Source of the DNA: an uncultured Hungatella sp.
Lineage (GTDB): Bacteria; Bacillota; Clostridia; Lachnospirales; Lachnospiraceae
Length of the DNA stretch: 62,103 nt
Reading direction: 5' to 3'
Assembly (NCBI GenBank): GCA_910585435.1
Contig: CAJUEJ010000019.1
Location: 1 to 62,103 of the forward strand
Made by a program: the position numbers and the translations under genes. Each line of letters starts with the position of its first letter. The first letter of the stretch is position 1. The notes under the pieces were generated by a model, which was not told the origin of the DNA, did not search any database, and saw only the letters and a list, made by a program, of their open reading frames with translations. Of this stretch, positions 36,584-44,599 are shown piece after piece.

Positions 36584-37918
36584 TTATGCCAGTGATCCCA
36601 TAGGATCCCAGGGCTCTAACTCAATGGTTTCTGTATTTAAGATATCTAATTGTTCTTTTGTCAAATATTTCTTATTTACTACCACCTGGTACATATATTC
36701 TGTGAACCAGGAATCGCTCATGACAAAATATCCCTTTTTACCTTTATCATCGCCCCAGCTGTTTTCTACCCGCCACCGGGTAGGAAGCCCGTTCTCATCC
36801 AGATTTACTCCCTGGAATACCATGGCATGGGTCATAAGGCTCTGGCCATAATCCAGCCTCTGGGCCTTGTCCATAGGAAAGTCTGTCTGAAGAAAATCTT
36901 TGAAATCATAGAGATCCGGATCCATGATTCCAAGTTCACGGCAGATACACGGCCCCATATCGCAGCCGAACCATACCGGTTCCCCGTCTTTTAGCTGAGC
37001 GATAGCTGCTTTTTTCAGTTCTTCTATAGGCAGATTAAGGTAGCAGACAGGGCTGCCTTCCTTTACATTGCCAAGCATTTTTACTGTGTATCTGTGGTAG
37101 AAAGGCTTATGGGCAGTGGGAGCGTTAATAAGGCTTATGTAATCATTCAAATTAATATCCACATACTTTTTGAAAAATTCCTCAGGTGTCAAACCTGTAT
37201 CCTGGATGAATTTGCCTTCTTTGTCCCTGGCTTCCATATCTACGGTTTTGGGAGGCTCCCCCAGGCAGATACACAGCATACGGTAAACACCCTTCAGCAT
37301 CCTGCCTTTCATCTCCTCCAGAGACTGCCTGTCTTTTTTGTCCTTTGCAGCCTGGCGGAGAATACAGGCGTCGTTTCTTAAAAGCTCTGTCAGGATACGG
37401 TTCATTTCCCTGGTACTGCTGGAGGGAGAAGATTCCGGCATGCTGTATTTGGGTACTACACCGTATTTTGCAACCAGATTGGCCATCATATCCCACTGGC
37501 CGCCGTCGGCAACAGGGGCATCCAGAAGAAAGCAGAGGATACGGCTTCCCACAGGTTCATCCACTGTGTCCAGAATATTCTCTAAAAACCAGTTTGATTT
37601 CTCCAGCTTATCCCAAAACAGCAGATAATTCTGAGACAGCTCAAAGTCCTCCAGATGAAGTTTTTCAATGATTCTGAAACGCATTACATTGGTAGCGGCA
37701 AAGAGCCAGCAGCGGCCGCTCTGCTTTTGATTGGTGATAGCTCCCTGCTTCAATGTAAGGGAAAATTCATGATTCATTTTTCTTATCACAGCAGGATTCC
37801 TGCAGCTGCCAAGCAAACCTCCTGCCATCACAGCATCACAGGCTACACGGCTGGCCCGGTCGGAGTTGAAAGCAGTACTGTAATTCTCCAGCTGCTCCCT
37901 GGTAATATGGTTGTTCAT
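36584..37918 (-). CDS. pepC: Aminopeptidase C (bleomycin hydrolase family)
   Basis: A 444-aa C1 cysteine aminopeptidase with catalytic Cys in QKQSGRCWLFAATN, His in LMTHAMVFQG and Asn in WRVENSWGDD. I start it at ATG 37918 (MNNHITREQ) with AAGGAGG upstream; a longer frame to 37978 has no ribosome site. It is convergent with rsfS. Upstream lies the TAACCT-rich intergenic region. Confidence 0.94.
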   Translation of the reverse strand: MNNHITREQLENYSTAFNSDRASRVACDAVMAGGLLGSCRNPAVIRKMNHEFSLTLKQGAITNQKQSGRCWLFAATNVMRFRIIEKLHLEDFELSQNYLLFWDKLEKSNWFLENILDTVDEPVGSRILCFLLDAPVADGGQWDMMANLVAKYGVVPKYSMPESSPSSSTREMNRILTELLRNDACILRQAAKDKKDRQSLEEMKGRMLKGVYRMLCICLGEPPKTVDMEARDKEGKFIQDTGLTPEEFFKKYVDINLNDYISLINAPTAHKPFYHRYTVKMLGNVKEGSPVCYLNLPIEELKKAAIAQLKDGEPVWFGCDMGPCICRELGIMDPDLYDFKDFLQTDFPMDKAQRLDYGQSLMTHAMVFQGVNLDENGLPTRWRVENSWGDDKGKKGYFVMSDSWFTEYMYQVVVNKKYLTKEQLDILNTETIELEPWDPMGSLA

Positions 37919-38060
37919 ATGAATAAAGCCTCCTTGTAAAAAATAATTTGACGATTTTTGTAACAGATTTTTGTCCACTGAGGGTAATAAAATACATTGT
38001 CTATTATATAGCTTTAAAAATCATATGACAAGAGGCGGATTTTGCCTGGAACACACCTTG

Positions 38061-38425
38061 TTCCTGGAGATGCATCTTGTTGTAACCTGGAATATCTTGC
38101 TGTAACTCGGGATGTCTTGCCATAACCTGGAATATCTTGTCGTAACCTGGGATAGCATCACTTTATAAATTGCAGATAAGTTGTAAACCTTAACCTAATA
38201 TGTGTCAATTTCACTGCTTTTAACCTATTTACTATAAAATAGCAGGCCTTTACTGTAACCTTGATGTATATTTTGCGATTTAAACCCATTATTGTCAGAT
38301 AACCTTTTGAAAATTCAGATTTTAACCTACTTTTTTACTGTAACCTTAAAACATTGTCAGTTTTTTAACCTAAAAAGCAGATAACCTTTCGCCTGTTTTT
38401 ACAACCTATAGCGCCGTTGCAACCT
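38061..38425. repeat. Noncoding array of TAACCT hexamers, with a 20-bp tandem repeat
   Basis: This 523-bp gap between pepC and lexA holds no gene. It contains about 13 copies of (T/C/A)AACCT, all in the same orientation, starting at 38083, 38123, 38143, 38185, 38191, 38221, 38256, 38300, 38323, 38341, 38366, 38382, 38402 and 38420. At 38081-38150 the copies sit in a 20-bp period tandem repeat (NNTAACCTGGAATATCTTG; the copy at 38103 reads TAACTC). The period is not a multiple of three. Function unknown. Confidence 0.85.
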
Positions 38426-38441
38426 TTTTATGTCAACTTTT

Positions 38442-39056
38442 TTACATCATACGGAATAATCCGATAACAACTCCCATTATCTCTACATGATCCACAATAA
38501 TTGGCTCCATGGCATCGTTTTCCGGCTGAAGACGATAATACCCCTTTTCTTTGTAAAAACGCTTCACCGTAGCGGAATCATCAATCAGTGCCACTACAAT
38601 TTCACCGTTTCTGGCAGTATTCTGCTGCTTCACGATAATCTGATCGCCGTCAAAAATTCCTACATTAATCATGCTTTCGCCTTTTACCCGCAGCATGAAA
38701 GTCTGCTCATTAGGAAGCATATCTACCGGAATAGGAAAATAATTCTCTATATTTTCATCTGCCAGAATCGGCTGTCCGGCGGCTACCGTACCTACTAATG
38801 GTACATTGACAACTTCTCTCCTCGTCAGATTAAAGCAGTCATCAATAATCTCTATGGTTCTGGGTTTTGTCGGATCCCGGCGGATATATCCGTTTTTCTC
38901 CAGAGTCTCCAGATGGGAATGCACGGAAGATGTAGATTTCAAACAGACGGCTTCACAGATTTCCCGGACAGACGGCGGATAGCCTTTTTTTAAAATCATC
39001 TCCTTTATGTATTCCAATATCTCCTGTTGCTTCGCAGTAATCTTACCTTGTGCCAT
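38442..39056 (-). CDS. lexA: SOS repressor LexA
   Basis: A 204-aa repressor. The N-terminal winged helix is QQEILEYIKEMILKKGYPPSVREIC, the self-cleavage site is Ala-Gly in TVAAGQPI, and the catalytic Ser is in VKGESMINVGIFDGD with Lys in DSATVKRF. I chose ATG 39056, with GAGGAGG upstream, over TTG 39062. It is divergent from the LysM gene, with four LexA boxes between them. A candidate promoter has TTGCAT (39122-39127) and TACTAT (39099-39104) on the minus strand. Confidence 0.97.
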   Translation of the reverse strand: MAQGKITAKQQEILEYIKEMILKKGYPPSVREICEAVCLKSTSSVHSHLETLEKNGYIRRDPTKPRTIEIIDDCFNLTRREVVNVPLVGTVAAGQPILADENIENYFPIPVDMLPNEQTFMLRVKGESMINVGIFDGDQIIVKQQNTARNGEIVVALIDDSATVKRFYKEKGYYRLQPENDAMEPIIVDHVEIMGVVIGLFRMM

Positions 39057-39102
39057 AAACAAGAACCTCCTCTACAAGATCTAATCTTAACTGCTTTAAT
39101 AG

Positions 39103-39209
39103 TAACATATGTTCGAATAAAATGCAAACTTTTGTTCGGTTTTTTTATCAAAATGTATTGACAAACATTTGTTCGATGATATAATAATATCACTACGAAC
39201 ATGTGTTCT
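39103..39209. promoter_or_regulatory. Four LexA boxes in the lexA/LysM divergent promoter region
   Basis: Four sites resemble the Firmicutes LexA box CGAACNNNNGTTCG: 39103-39115 (TAACATATGTTCG), 39125-39138 (CAAACTTTTGTTCG), 39162-39175 (CAAACATTTGTTCG) and 39196-39209 (CGAACATGTGTTCT). A rightward promoter has TTGACA at 39158-39163 and TATAAT at 39180-39185, overlapped by the third box. Both genes should be SOS-controlled. Confidence 0.85.
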
Positions 39210-39284
39210 TTATATAGATTGGCTTTACAGACTGTATTTTGATTTTTTTATTTTTTAATAAAACAGTGGGAGGTGTAGGCGGGC

Positions 39285-39584
39285 ATGAAAAAGACTTTGT
39301 TCCTTGCATTCTTAATTTTGATTTTGGTAAGCAGCCTTTGCGGTGTATCCCTGCTGAATTCCAAAGCGCAGGAGACAAGCCGCAGGGAGACAGTATTATA
39401 TTATAAAAGTATTGAGATTCAGGCAGGAGACAGCCTTTGGACCATAGCAGAAGAGTACGCGCCATCTACGGGCATGACTACAAGAGAGTATATAGAGCAT
39501 CTGAAGCAGATGAATCACCTGAAAAAAGATGTTATCCATGCCGGATGCCATCTGACAGTTATGTATTCTGTCTGTGGGCAGTAA
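39285..39584 (+). CDS. LysM protein, YneA-like SOS cell-division inhibitor candidate
   Basis: A 99-aa exported protein with an N-terminal membrane segment (about 5-23) and a LysM-like domain (IEIQAGDSLWTIAEEYAP, then NHLKKDVIHAGCHLTVMY). The size, the layout and the position divergent to lexA with LexA boxes match YneA of Bacillus, which delays division during SOS. The identity with yneA is inferred from context, not close sequence match. Confidence 0.7.
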   Translation: MKKTLFLAFLILILVSSLCGVSLLNSKAQETSRRETVLYYKSIEIQAGDSLWTIAEEYAPSTGMTTREYIEHLKQMNHLKKDVIHAGCHLTVMYSVCGQ

Positions 39585-39599
39585 CCGATGCTGCCCACA
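39573..39599. terminator. Hairpin at the convergent end of the LysM and xer genes
   Basis: A perfect 9-bp stem, TGTGGGCAG (39573-39581) with CTGCCCACA (39591-39599), overlaps the LysM stop codon. No clear T-run, so termination is uncertain. Confidence 0.45.
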
Positions 39600-39609
39600 T
39601 GCACAGTTT

Positions 39610-40662
39610 TCAGTCTCTTCTCAGTTTTACTTTATCTCTGGCACTTCTGCGGCGGGCATCATCTAAGGCGGCATAATGCTTTTTGGTAGTATTTACATCC
39701 GCATGCCCCAGGACATCTGCAACCAGATAGATATCCCCTGTTTCTCTGTATAAATTGGTGCCGTAAGTACTGCGAAGCTTATGAGGTGTTATTTTTTTTA
39801 AGGGTGTGACAATCTTTGCATATTTCTTAACCAGGTTTTCTACGCTGCGCACAGATATCCGCTTCATCTGCAGTGATAAAAATAATGCGTTTTCATGACC
39901 TGCTTCAGGAATCATAAGCTCTCTTTCATCCAGATAATCCTGTAAAGCATCCTCTACCTCCATACCAAAATAAACCGTGACTTCTTTCCCGCCTTTTCGA
40001 TGGATATGGATTCCGCCGCTTTTAAAGTCTACATCGCTGATATCCAGTCCTACACATTCTGAGACACGGATTCCGGTCCCTAAAAGGAGGGTTAACAGGG
40101 CCAAATCACGCACTTTCGTTTTCTCGTGAAAGGCTTTCTGTTTTTCGGTAAGGTTTTCGCCTTTTTCTACCGCGTCCAGAAGAAGAGCTACCTCATCCAC
40201 ATCAAGGCGGATGATTTCCTTTTCATGCAGCTTAGGAAGCCTTACAAGGGCAGCCGGATTATTCTTCAGCATTTCCTTCCGGTAAAAATAGTTGTAAAAG
40301 CTTTTCAGTGAGGAGATCTTGCGCATAATCCCCCGTTCTTTATTGACAATTTCCTGTTTTCTGTCATTAAAACGGTATTTTAAGTATTCCATATATTCTT
40401 CCAAATCCGATGCATTAATCTGGTCTAAGTGGGAGAGTGTGATATCCCGGATTTCAATACTGGCCATAGCCGGATTTTCTTTTCTTAAAAAGTCAAAGAA
40501 TACTTTCAGATCATATGCATAGGCAATCCTTGTCCGGGAGGAGGTCTGAGGTTCAATGCCTCTGAAAAAATCTGTACAGAAGGGAGGCAGTTCTTTTATC
40601 ATCATCCTGAGATGAAGGATATTTTCCCTGTCTTTTTGCTCATGATACGGTATTTGATTCAC
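39610..40662 (-). CDS. XerS-like tyrosine recombinase
   Basis: A 350-aa integrase-family recombinase. The SAM-like N-terminal domain (about 15-150) is followed by a catalytic domain with Arg in GTGIRVSECVGLD, KGGK, HKLRSTY (HxxR) and LGHADVNTTKKHYAAL (H and nucleophile Tyr). Size and text resemble XerS, the single chromosome-dimer recombinase of streptococci and lactococci. I chose GTG 40662 with AAAGGAGG upstream. A dif-like site lies about 0.8 kb away at the edge of the prophage. It may also integrate the phage. Confidence 0.85.
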   Translation of the reverse strand: MNQIPYHEQKDRENILHLRMMIKELPPFCTDFFRGIEPQTSSRTRIAYAYDLKVFFDFLRKENPAMASIEIRDITLSHLDQINASDLEEYMEYLKYRFNDRKQEIVNKERGIMRKISSLKSFYNYFYRKEMLKNNPAALVRLPKLHEKEIIRLDVDEVALLLDAVEKGENLTEKQKAFHEKTKVRDLALLTLLLGTGIRVSECVGLDISDVDFKSGGIHIHRKGGKEVTVYFGMEVEDALQDYLDERELMIPEAGHENALFLSLQMKRISVRSVENLVKKYAKIVTPLKKITPHKLRSTYGTNLYRETGDIYLVADVLGHADVNTTKKHYAALDDARRRSARDKVKLRRD

Positions 40663-40667
40663 GGTTC

Positions 40668-41411
40668 TCAATCCTCCTTTGATATATACTCCCGATCCGG
40701 CATCCACCCCGGAATATTACCGTTTACAACGGCATGGAATATTCGGTCCTTGCTGCCGGGATTTTCCCTCTCAATTTGTTTTATCATCTTTTTTACATAT
40801 TCCCGTTTCGTGTGTCCGTCCACCGGGCAGGGATTTTTGCTTACCGGAAGATGATACTTATTTTTAAAGCCTATAACATCTGCCTCATGGACATAAATCA
40901 TGGGACGAATCACAGCCAAACCAGTCCGATCTAAAAAGGTATAGGGCGGAAAGGAATAGAATCTGCCTTCATACAGAAGGGACAAAAACGCAGTCTCTAT
41001 AACATCATCCCTGTGGTGCGCATAAGCGATTTTATTACATCCCAAATTCAGGGCAGCCTGATTCAAAGCGCCTTTGCGCATCTTGGCACACAGGGCACAG
41101 GGATTTGCCTCCTGACGCATCTGAAATACGATCTTTCCGATATCAGTAGATACTATGGTATAGGGAACGGAAAGCTGTTTGCAAAGCGCCTGCACCGGCC
41201 CCAGATCCATTCCTTCATATCCAAGGTCAACTGTTATGGCATTTAATTCAAACTGTTTTGGATAAAAACGCTTCAAACCATGAAGGGCATACAAAAGCGT
41301 CAGGCTGTCTTTCCCTTCGGATATCCCAACCGCAATCTGATCACCGGCTTCAATTAGATTATAGGTATCCACAGCCTGACGGGTTAAACTAAGTAAACGC
41401 TGTAATTTCAT
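40668..41411 (-). CDS. ttcA: TtcA-family tRNA 2-thiocytidine synthetase
   Basis: A 247-aa PP-loop ATPase with SEGKDSLTLLYAL and the cysteine motifs NPCALCAKMRKGAL and CPVDG. TtcA thiolates C32 of tRNAs using an iron-sulfur cluster. It is upstream of the xer gene on the same strand with a 5-bp gap. Related TtcA-like proteins of other specificity cannot be excluded. Confidence 0.85.
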   Translation of the reverse strand: MKLQRLLSLTRQAVDTYNLIEAGDQIAVGISEGKDSLTLLYALHGLKRFYPKQFELNAITVDLGYEGMDLGPVQALCKQLSVPYTIVSTDIGKIVFQMRQEANPCALCAKMRKGALNQAALNLGCNKIAYAHHRDDVIETAFLSLLYEGRFYSFPPYTFLDRTGLAVIRPMIYVHEADVIGFKNKYHLPVSKNPCPVDGHTKREYVKKMIKQIERENPGSKDRIFHAVVNGNIPGWMPDREYISKED

Positions 41412-41458
41412 TGATAAGATTCCTTGCTAAAAAGTATCTGACAATAGTGCAAGCAAAC

Positions 41459-41534
41459 TATTCGCGAAAGAACAGTTTAACGAATAGTTGTTTACGTACC
41501 GGCTAACCTGGGGGCTGGCGTCCCCGGACGTTTA
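41459..41534. other. attL: dif-like Xer site at the left prophage end
   Basis: The 28-bp core 41459-41486 has the 11-6-11 layout of dif: arm TATTCGCGAAA, centre GAACAG, arm TTTAACGAATA. The arms are inverted copies at 9 of 11 positions, and the symmetry extends to AACTATTCG / CGAATAGTT. The segment 41475-41534 matches 48746-48805 at 52 of 60 positions without gaps, marking the element's left boundary. It sits between ttcA and the first phage gene. Confidence 0.75.
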
Positions 41535-41596
41535 AAATGGGCTGCTATTTATCATAACAAGAATTTTATGGATTGTCAAATAAGGCGGTGTTGCTT

Positions 41597-42322
41597 TTGT
41601 ATAAAATGTTTGTATGTCTGTTTTTCTCTGGCTGTCTCATTTTCTTCCCTGTACTCGTTGTTCTGGCAGATAGTCCGGAAACCTTTGAATCAATAACAGA
41701 ATATGGAGAATCAGAACATGGACAAGATAATTTACCTGATAGCCAGGATATGCCTGAAACTATCTATGTGGATAATGAAATCCTTCCAGATATTGCAGAT
41801 ACTTTGACGGAGGCTTCTACGGATGTTTCTGGCATGGATGGGGCTTTGGAAACACTTGAGGAAACGTCCCCGGCCCTAGAGGAACCTTCTCAGGGGATTT
41901 TGGAAGAACCTTCTCCGGATGCCCTGGAGGATATCCCGGAGGAAAGCTCCTCAGAAGCTTTGAAGGGTGAAGGGCCTCTTCCGGATGAAGGGCTTCTTCC
42001 AGACGAGACGTCTCTCCCAGGTGAAGAATCCTCTTCTACGGATGTTTTGGAAACGGTTCCGGAGTCAGGGGAAAACCCGGATACTGAGACAGAGCCCCTT
42101 GCCCAGTATTATAAGGAATACAGGGAATCCCTTGACAGGCTCCTGGAATACCGCATGGAAGAAGATTCCCGGGAAACGGAGGAATACTCCTCTTCTGCTT
42201 CGGATGAAAATTTAACAGGGTCTACAGAAGACTTAGAGTCTCTTTTGCTCTTTCTGATATTTGCTTCCGGCATGGCTGGCGGCCTGTCGGCTTCTAAGAT
42301 TATGTGGGGGAGGGTCAGGTAA
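41597..42322 (+). CDS. Acidic secreted/membrane-anchored phage protein
   Basis: About 241 aa with an N-terminal hydrophobic signal (CLFFSGCLIFFPVLVVL), a long Glu/Asp/Pro/Ser-rich extracytoplasmic region and one C-terminal membrane segment (LLLFLIFASGMAGG). I do not recognise the family. Its position before the coat genes suggests a minor virion or assembly protein. The start is uncertain: TTG 41597 is 8 bases after AAGGCGG, while TTG 41573 and ATG 41606 are also in frame. The stop overlaps the next start (TAATG). Confidence 0.6.
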   Translation: MYKMFVCLFFSGCLIFFPVLVVLADSPETFESITEYGESEHGQDNLPDSQDMPETIYVDNEILPDIADTLTEASTDVSGMDGALETLEETSPALEEPSQGILEEPSPDALEDIPEESSSEALKGEGPLPDEGLLPDETSLPGEESSSTDVLETVPESGENPDTETEPLAQYYKEYRESLDRLLEYRMEEDSRETEEYSSSASDENLTGSTEDLESLLLFLIFASGMAGGLSASKIMWGRVR

Positions 42323-42447
42323 TGGATATGAATGAGGTTTTAAAGCTGTATTCCCAGGGATTCGGCTGTGGCATTATCCTTTCTGCCCTGCCCTTTGTAA
42401 TAGGGGAATTGATACATTTTGCGATAAATCTGATGAAAAGGGGGTGA
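42322..42447 (+). CDS. 41-aa membrane protein (minor coat candidate)
   Basis: It translates to MDMNEVLKLYSQGFGCG followed by a hydrophobic segment (IILSALPFVIGELIHFAI) and a basic end NLMKRG. Size and layout resemble small inovirus minor coat proteins (pVII/pIX-like), though homology is not visible. It overlaps the preceding stop by one base and is 4 bp before the first major coat gene. Confidence 0.6.
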   Translation: MDMNEVLKLYSQGFGCGIILSALPFVIGELIHFAINLMKRG

Positions 42448-42451
42448 GTTC

Positions 42452-42613
42452 ATGGAGGCTGTAACCACTGCATTGACTACCGGCATCTCTACGATTGCGT
42501 CAGACGCTATGTCTGCTATCGGCGCGGTGATTCCCGTAGCCCTTCCCATCATGGGGGCTATTGCGGTTGTGGGGATTGGTATTAAGATTTTTAAGAAAGT
42601 AGCTACTAAATAA
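42452..42613 (+). CDS. Major coat protein, copy 1
   Basis: A 53-aa protein without signal peptide: a short polar start MEAVTTALTT, an amphipathic and then hydrophobic helix (GAVIPVALPIMGAIAVVGIG) and the basic C-terminus KIFKKVATK. This is the inovirus major coat pattern: the membrane helix inserts in the cell membrane and the basic end contacts DNA. GGGGGTGA precedes the ATG. A second, nearly identical copy follows. Confidence 0.8.
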   Translation: MEAVTTALTTGISTIASDAMSAIGAVIPVALPIMGAIAVVGIGIKIFKKVATK

Positions 42614-42643
42614 AAAGAAAGAAAAGAAAGGTAAGGTGATTTC

Positions 42644-42838
42644 ATGTTATTTGAAGCAACAACTTCAGGTTCAGCTATTAGTACGGTAGTTTCTTCTATG
42701 ACTACCGGCATCTCTACGATTGCGTCGGATGCTATGTCCGCTATCGGTGCGGTCATTCCGGTGGCCCTGCCTATTATGGGGGCTATTGCGGTTGTGGGAA
42801 TCGGCCTTAAGATATTTAAAAAGGTTTCTACAAAGTAG
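42644..42838 (+). CDS. Major coat protein, copy 2
   Basis: A 64-aa protein whose C-terminal part from TTGISTIASDAMSAIGAVIP onward is nearly identical to copy 1, ending KIFKKVSTK. It has a longer polar N-terminus (MLFEATTSGSAISTVVSSM). Many codons differ at third positions between the copies, so the duplication is not very recent and protein-level selection is indicated. AAGGTGA precedes the ATG. A terminator follows. Confidence 0.82.
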   Translation: MLFEATTSGSAISTVVSSMTTGISTIASDAMSAIGAVIPVALPIMGAIAVVGIGLKIFKKVSTK

Positions 42839-42857
42839 GTTTAATGGTAGTTCTTTG

Positions 42858-42892
42858 ACCGGACAGGGGTTAAGCCTCTGCCCGGTGTTTTT
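42858..42892 (+). terminator. Terminator after the major coat genes
   Basis: ACCGGACAGGGG pairs with CCTCTGCCCGGT (two mismatches) around TTAAG, then GTTTTTAT. A terminator directly after the coat gene is standard in filamentous phages, keeping coat expression high relative to downstream genes. Confidence 0.8.
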
Positions 42893-42913
42893 ATAAGGAG
42901 GGCTGGTGAATCT

Positions 42914-44344
42914 ATGCTTTTAATAACACGTAGAAAACGGTATGCGGCACTGTTCCTGGCGGTGTTCCTCTCCTGCTCCTGTGCCATGGGCGCCCATCAG
43001 GAGTCCCATGCACTGGCTATAGGTGGTGTGGCGGTTACGGCCGGTGAGGTCGTGGCTTTTCTTTTAGCGGCCTTCGGGATTGTGGCCGCTTCGGTGGCAG
43101 TTTATGAGAATGCGGACAGTATCAAGGCATGGGGGGAAGAACAGTTGGAGGAGTTTAAACTCTATGCGTCCGGATTCGCCGCAGTGACCGGAAAGACGGC
43201 TGAGGAACTGGCTGCTGATATAGACGTATGGACAGCGCTTGCTATTGCAGGGACGCTGGATAAGGCATCTTATGTGTTTGACTTGTTTAAGAAATGGTGT
43301 GAGGGGCTGGCTATGGATGAAAGCTCGTCGTCTTCCGGAAGTGGTTCCGTTGCCAATCCGGTGAGTGGTATGTATGTGTATGATTCGCTGGAGTGGGATT
43401 GTCTATATATTACTTCAAGTGGTGCTAAAGCACCGTATAGAATAATGAATGCTAGAGGTCCTTGTTATACCATGTATTTTATTAATTCTCAGGGACGGGG
43501 GGCCCTTAAGTTAGGGGCGGTAACGGTGTCTCTTTCTCCTTTTTGGAGGGTAGAATATTCCGCGAGTGGCATAGGAGCCTGTGAAGAATGTACGATTCTT
43601 ATTGATGGCAGGGAATATGTATATTATGGTTCGATTGCCTATTTAAATAGTGTTTGTTGGGAATATGGCAAGGGGTTTTATTATGAATTGAACCCTCTTA
43701 TCCAGGCTTCTTTTTTAAATCTTGGTGATTTGTCTTGGAATGACTACCGTTATGTTGCTCGTGACTTGCTGGCTCAGTATGTTATACAGGGTCTAAATTT
43801 TGGCTCTTTTGCCATTACAGAATCTGTTGCCTCTAAAGTCATTGCCCGCGACCGTGCCATTGCCAACGTGGACATTGTTCCAGCGGATGCCATAGCAGAT
43901 TCCGGAGTCGAGACCGTCCCCATTGATTGGTCTAAAATCCGGAGTGTTGCCGGTGCCCTGTCAGATGTGGTGGAGGGCACCTCAACTATTGATGCGGTGC
44001 TGAACCAGGTCGGTGTGGAGGTCGTTGATAAAACCGGTGCTATCACCGTCCCGGTGCCTCCGGCTGATACAGGGGAATTCACCATGGAAGGCCTGGAATC
44101 CTTGTTCCCGTTCTGCCTGCCCTTTGACCTGGTGGACTTCTTCCAGGTGCTTGCCGCGGAACCGGAAGCACCTCATTTCCAGTGGCCCATACGCTATATG
44201 GCTTCTGATGGGCCGAAGGAGTATGTGGTCGACATTGACCTGTCACCGTTTGACCCTGCCGCCGCCATCCTCCGGAACATGGAACTGCTGGCGTTTATTG
44301 TCGGACTGATAATAATTACACGGGAAAAGATGATAAGGGGGTAA
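42914..44344 (+). CDS. Adsorption-type minor coat protein (pIII-like)
   Basis: A 476-aa exported protein. The signal peptide is at about residues 1-32 and a second hydrophobic stretch (EVVAFLLAAFGIVAASVAVY) follows. A large extracytoplasmic domain has a Ser-rich linker near 138-147, and a single C-terminal membrane anchor (MELLAFIVGLIIITREK) ends in basic residues. Size, topology and place between coat and Zot genes match the receptor-binding pIII of filamentous phages. No sequence match to Gram-negative pIII is seen. AAGGAGGG precedes the ATG by 12 bp. Confidence 0.68.
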   Translation: MLLITRRKRYAALFLAVFLSCSCAMGAHQESHALAIGGVAVTAGEVVAFLLAAFGIVAASVAVYENADSIKAWGEEQLEEFKLYASGFAAVTGKTAEELAADIDVWTALAIAGTLDKASYVFDLFKKWCEGLAMDESSSSSGSGSVANPVSGMYVYDSLEWDCLYITSSGAKAPYRIMNARGPCYTMYFINSQGRGALKLGAVTVSLSPFWRVEYSASGIGACEECTILIDGREYVYYGSIAYLNSVCWEYGKGFYYELNPLIQASFLNLGDLSWNDYRYVARDLLAQYVIQGLNFGSFAITESVASKVIARDRAIANVDIVPADAIADSGVETVPIDWSKIRSVAGALSDVVEGTSTIDAVLNQVGVEVVDKTGAITVPVPPADTGEFTMEGLESLFPFCLPFDLVDFFQVLAAEPEAPHFQWPIRYMASDGPKEYVVDIDLSPFDPAAAILRNMELLAFIVGLIIITREKMIRG

Positions 44345-44347
44345 GGC

Positions 44348-44587
44348 ATGTTAGAGTTTTTCGGGGAAATGATGGGGAGTTTCGCTTCTACCCTGCTGGA
44401 AGTCCTGCCTTCCTCACCGTTCAGGGAGTACATAGAAGCCTTTTCAGAACTGCCCTATCTGGGGTACTTGAACTGGTTCATCCCGGTGGGGCAATGTGTG
44501 GCTGTGGGTGCGTCCTGGCTTGCGGCTATTGTGCTGTTTTATGTTTATAGTATTATCATGCGCTGGCTTAAGATGATAGGTGATTAG
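44348..44587 (+). CDS. Small membrane protein before Zot (pVI-like candidate)
   Basis: A 79-aa protein with a polar start and one or two hydrophobic segments (LNWFIPVGQCVAVGASWLAAIVLFYVYSIIM), ending KMIGD. It lies between the adsorption and Zot genes, where pVI sits in M13-type phages. Role inferred from position and topology. Confidence 0.62.
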   Translation: MLEFFGEMMGSFASTLLEVLPSSPFREYIEAFSELPYLGYLNWFIPVGQCVAVGASWLAAIVLFYVYSIIMRWLKMIGD

Positions 44588-44599
44588 AGGGGGAAGGAT

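Noticed and set aside
38081..38150. 20-bp periodic repeats resembling a mini CRISPR
   Set aside because: The units are directly contiguous with no unique spacers, and no cas genes are present.
42340..42756. 138-aa minus-strand frame over the coat genes
   Set aside because: It is antisense to two convincing coat genes with ribosome sites, and its repeated text simply mirrors the gene duplication.
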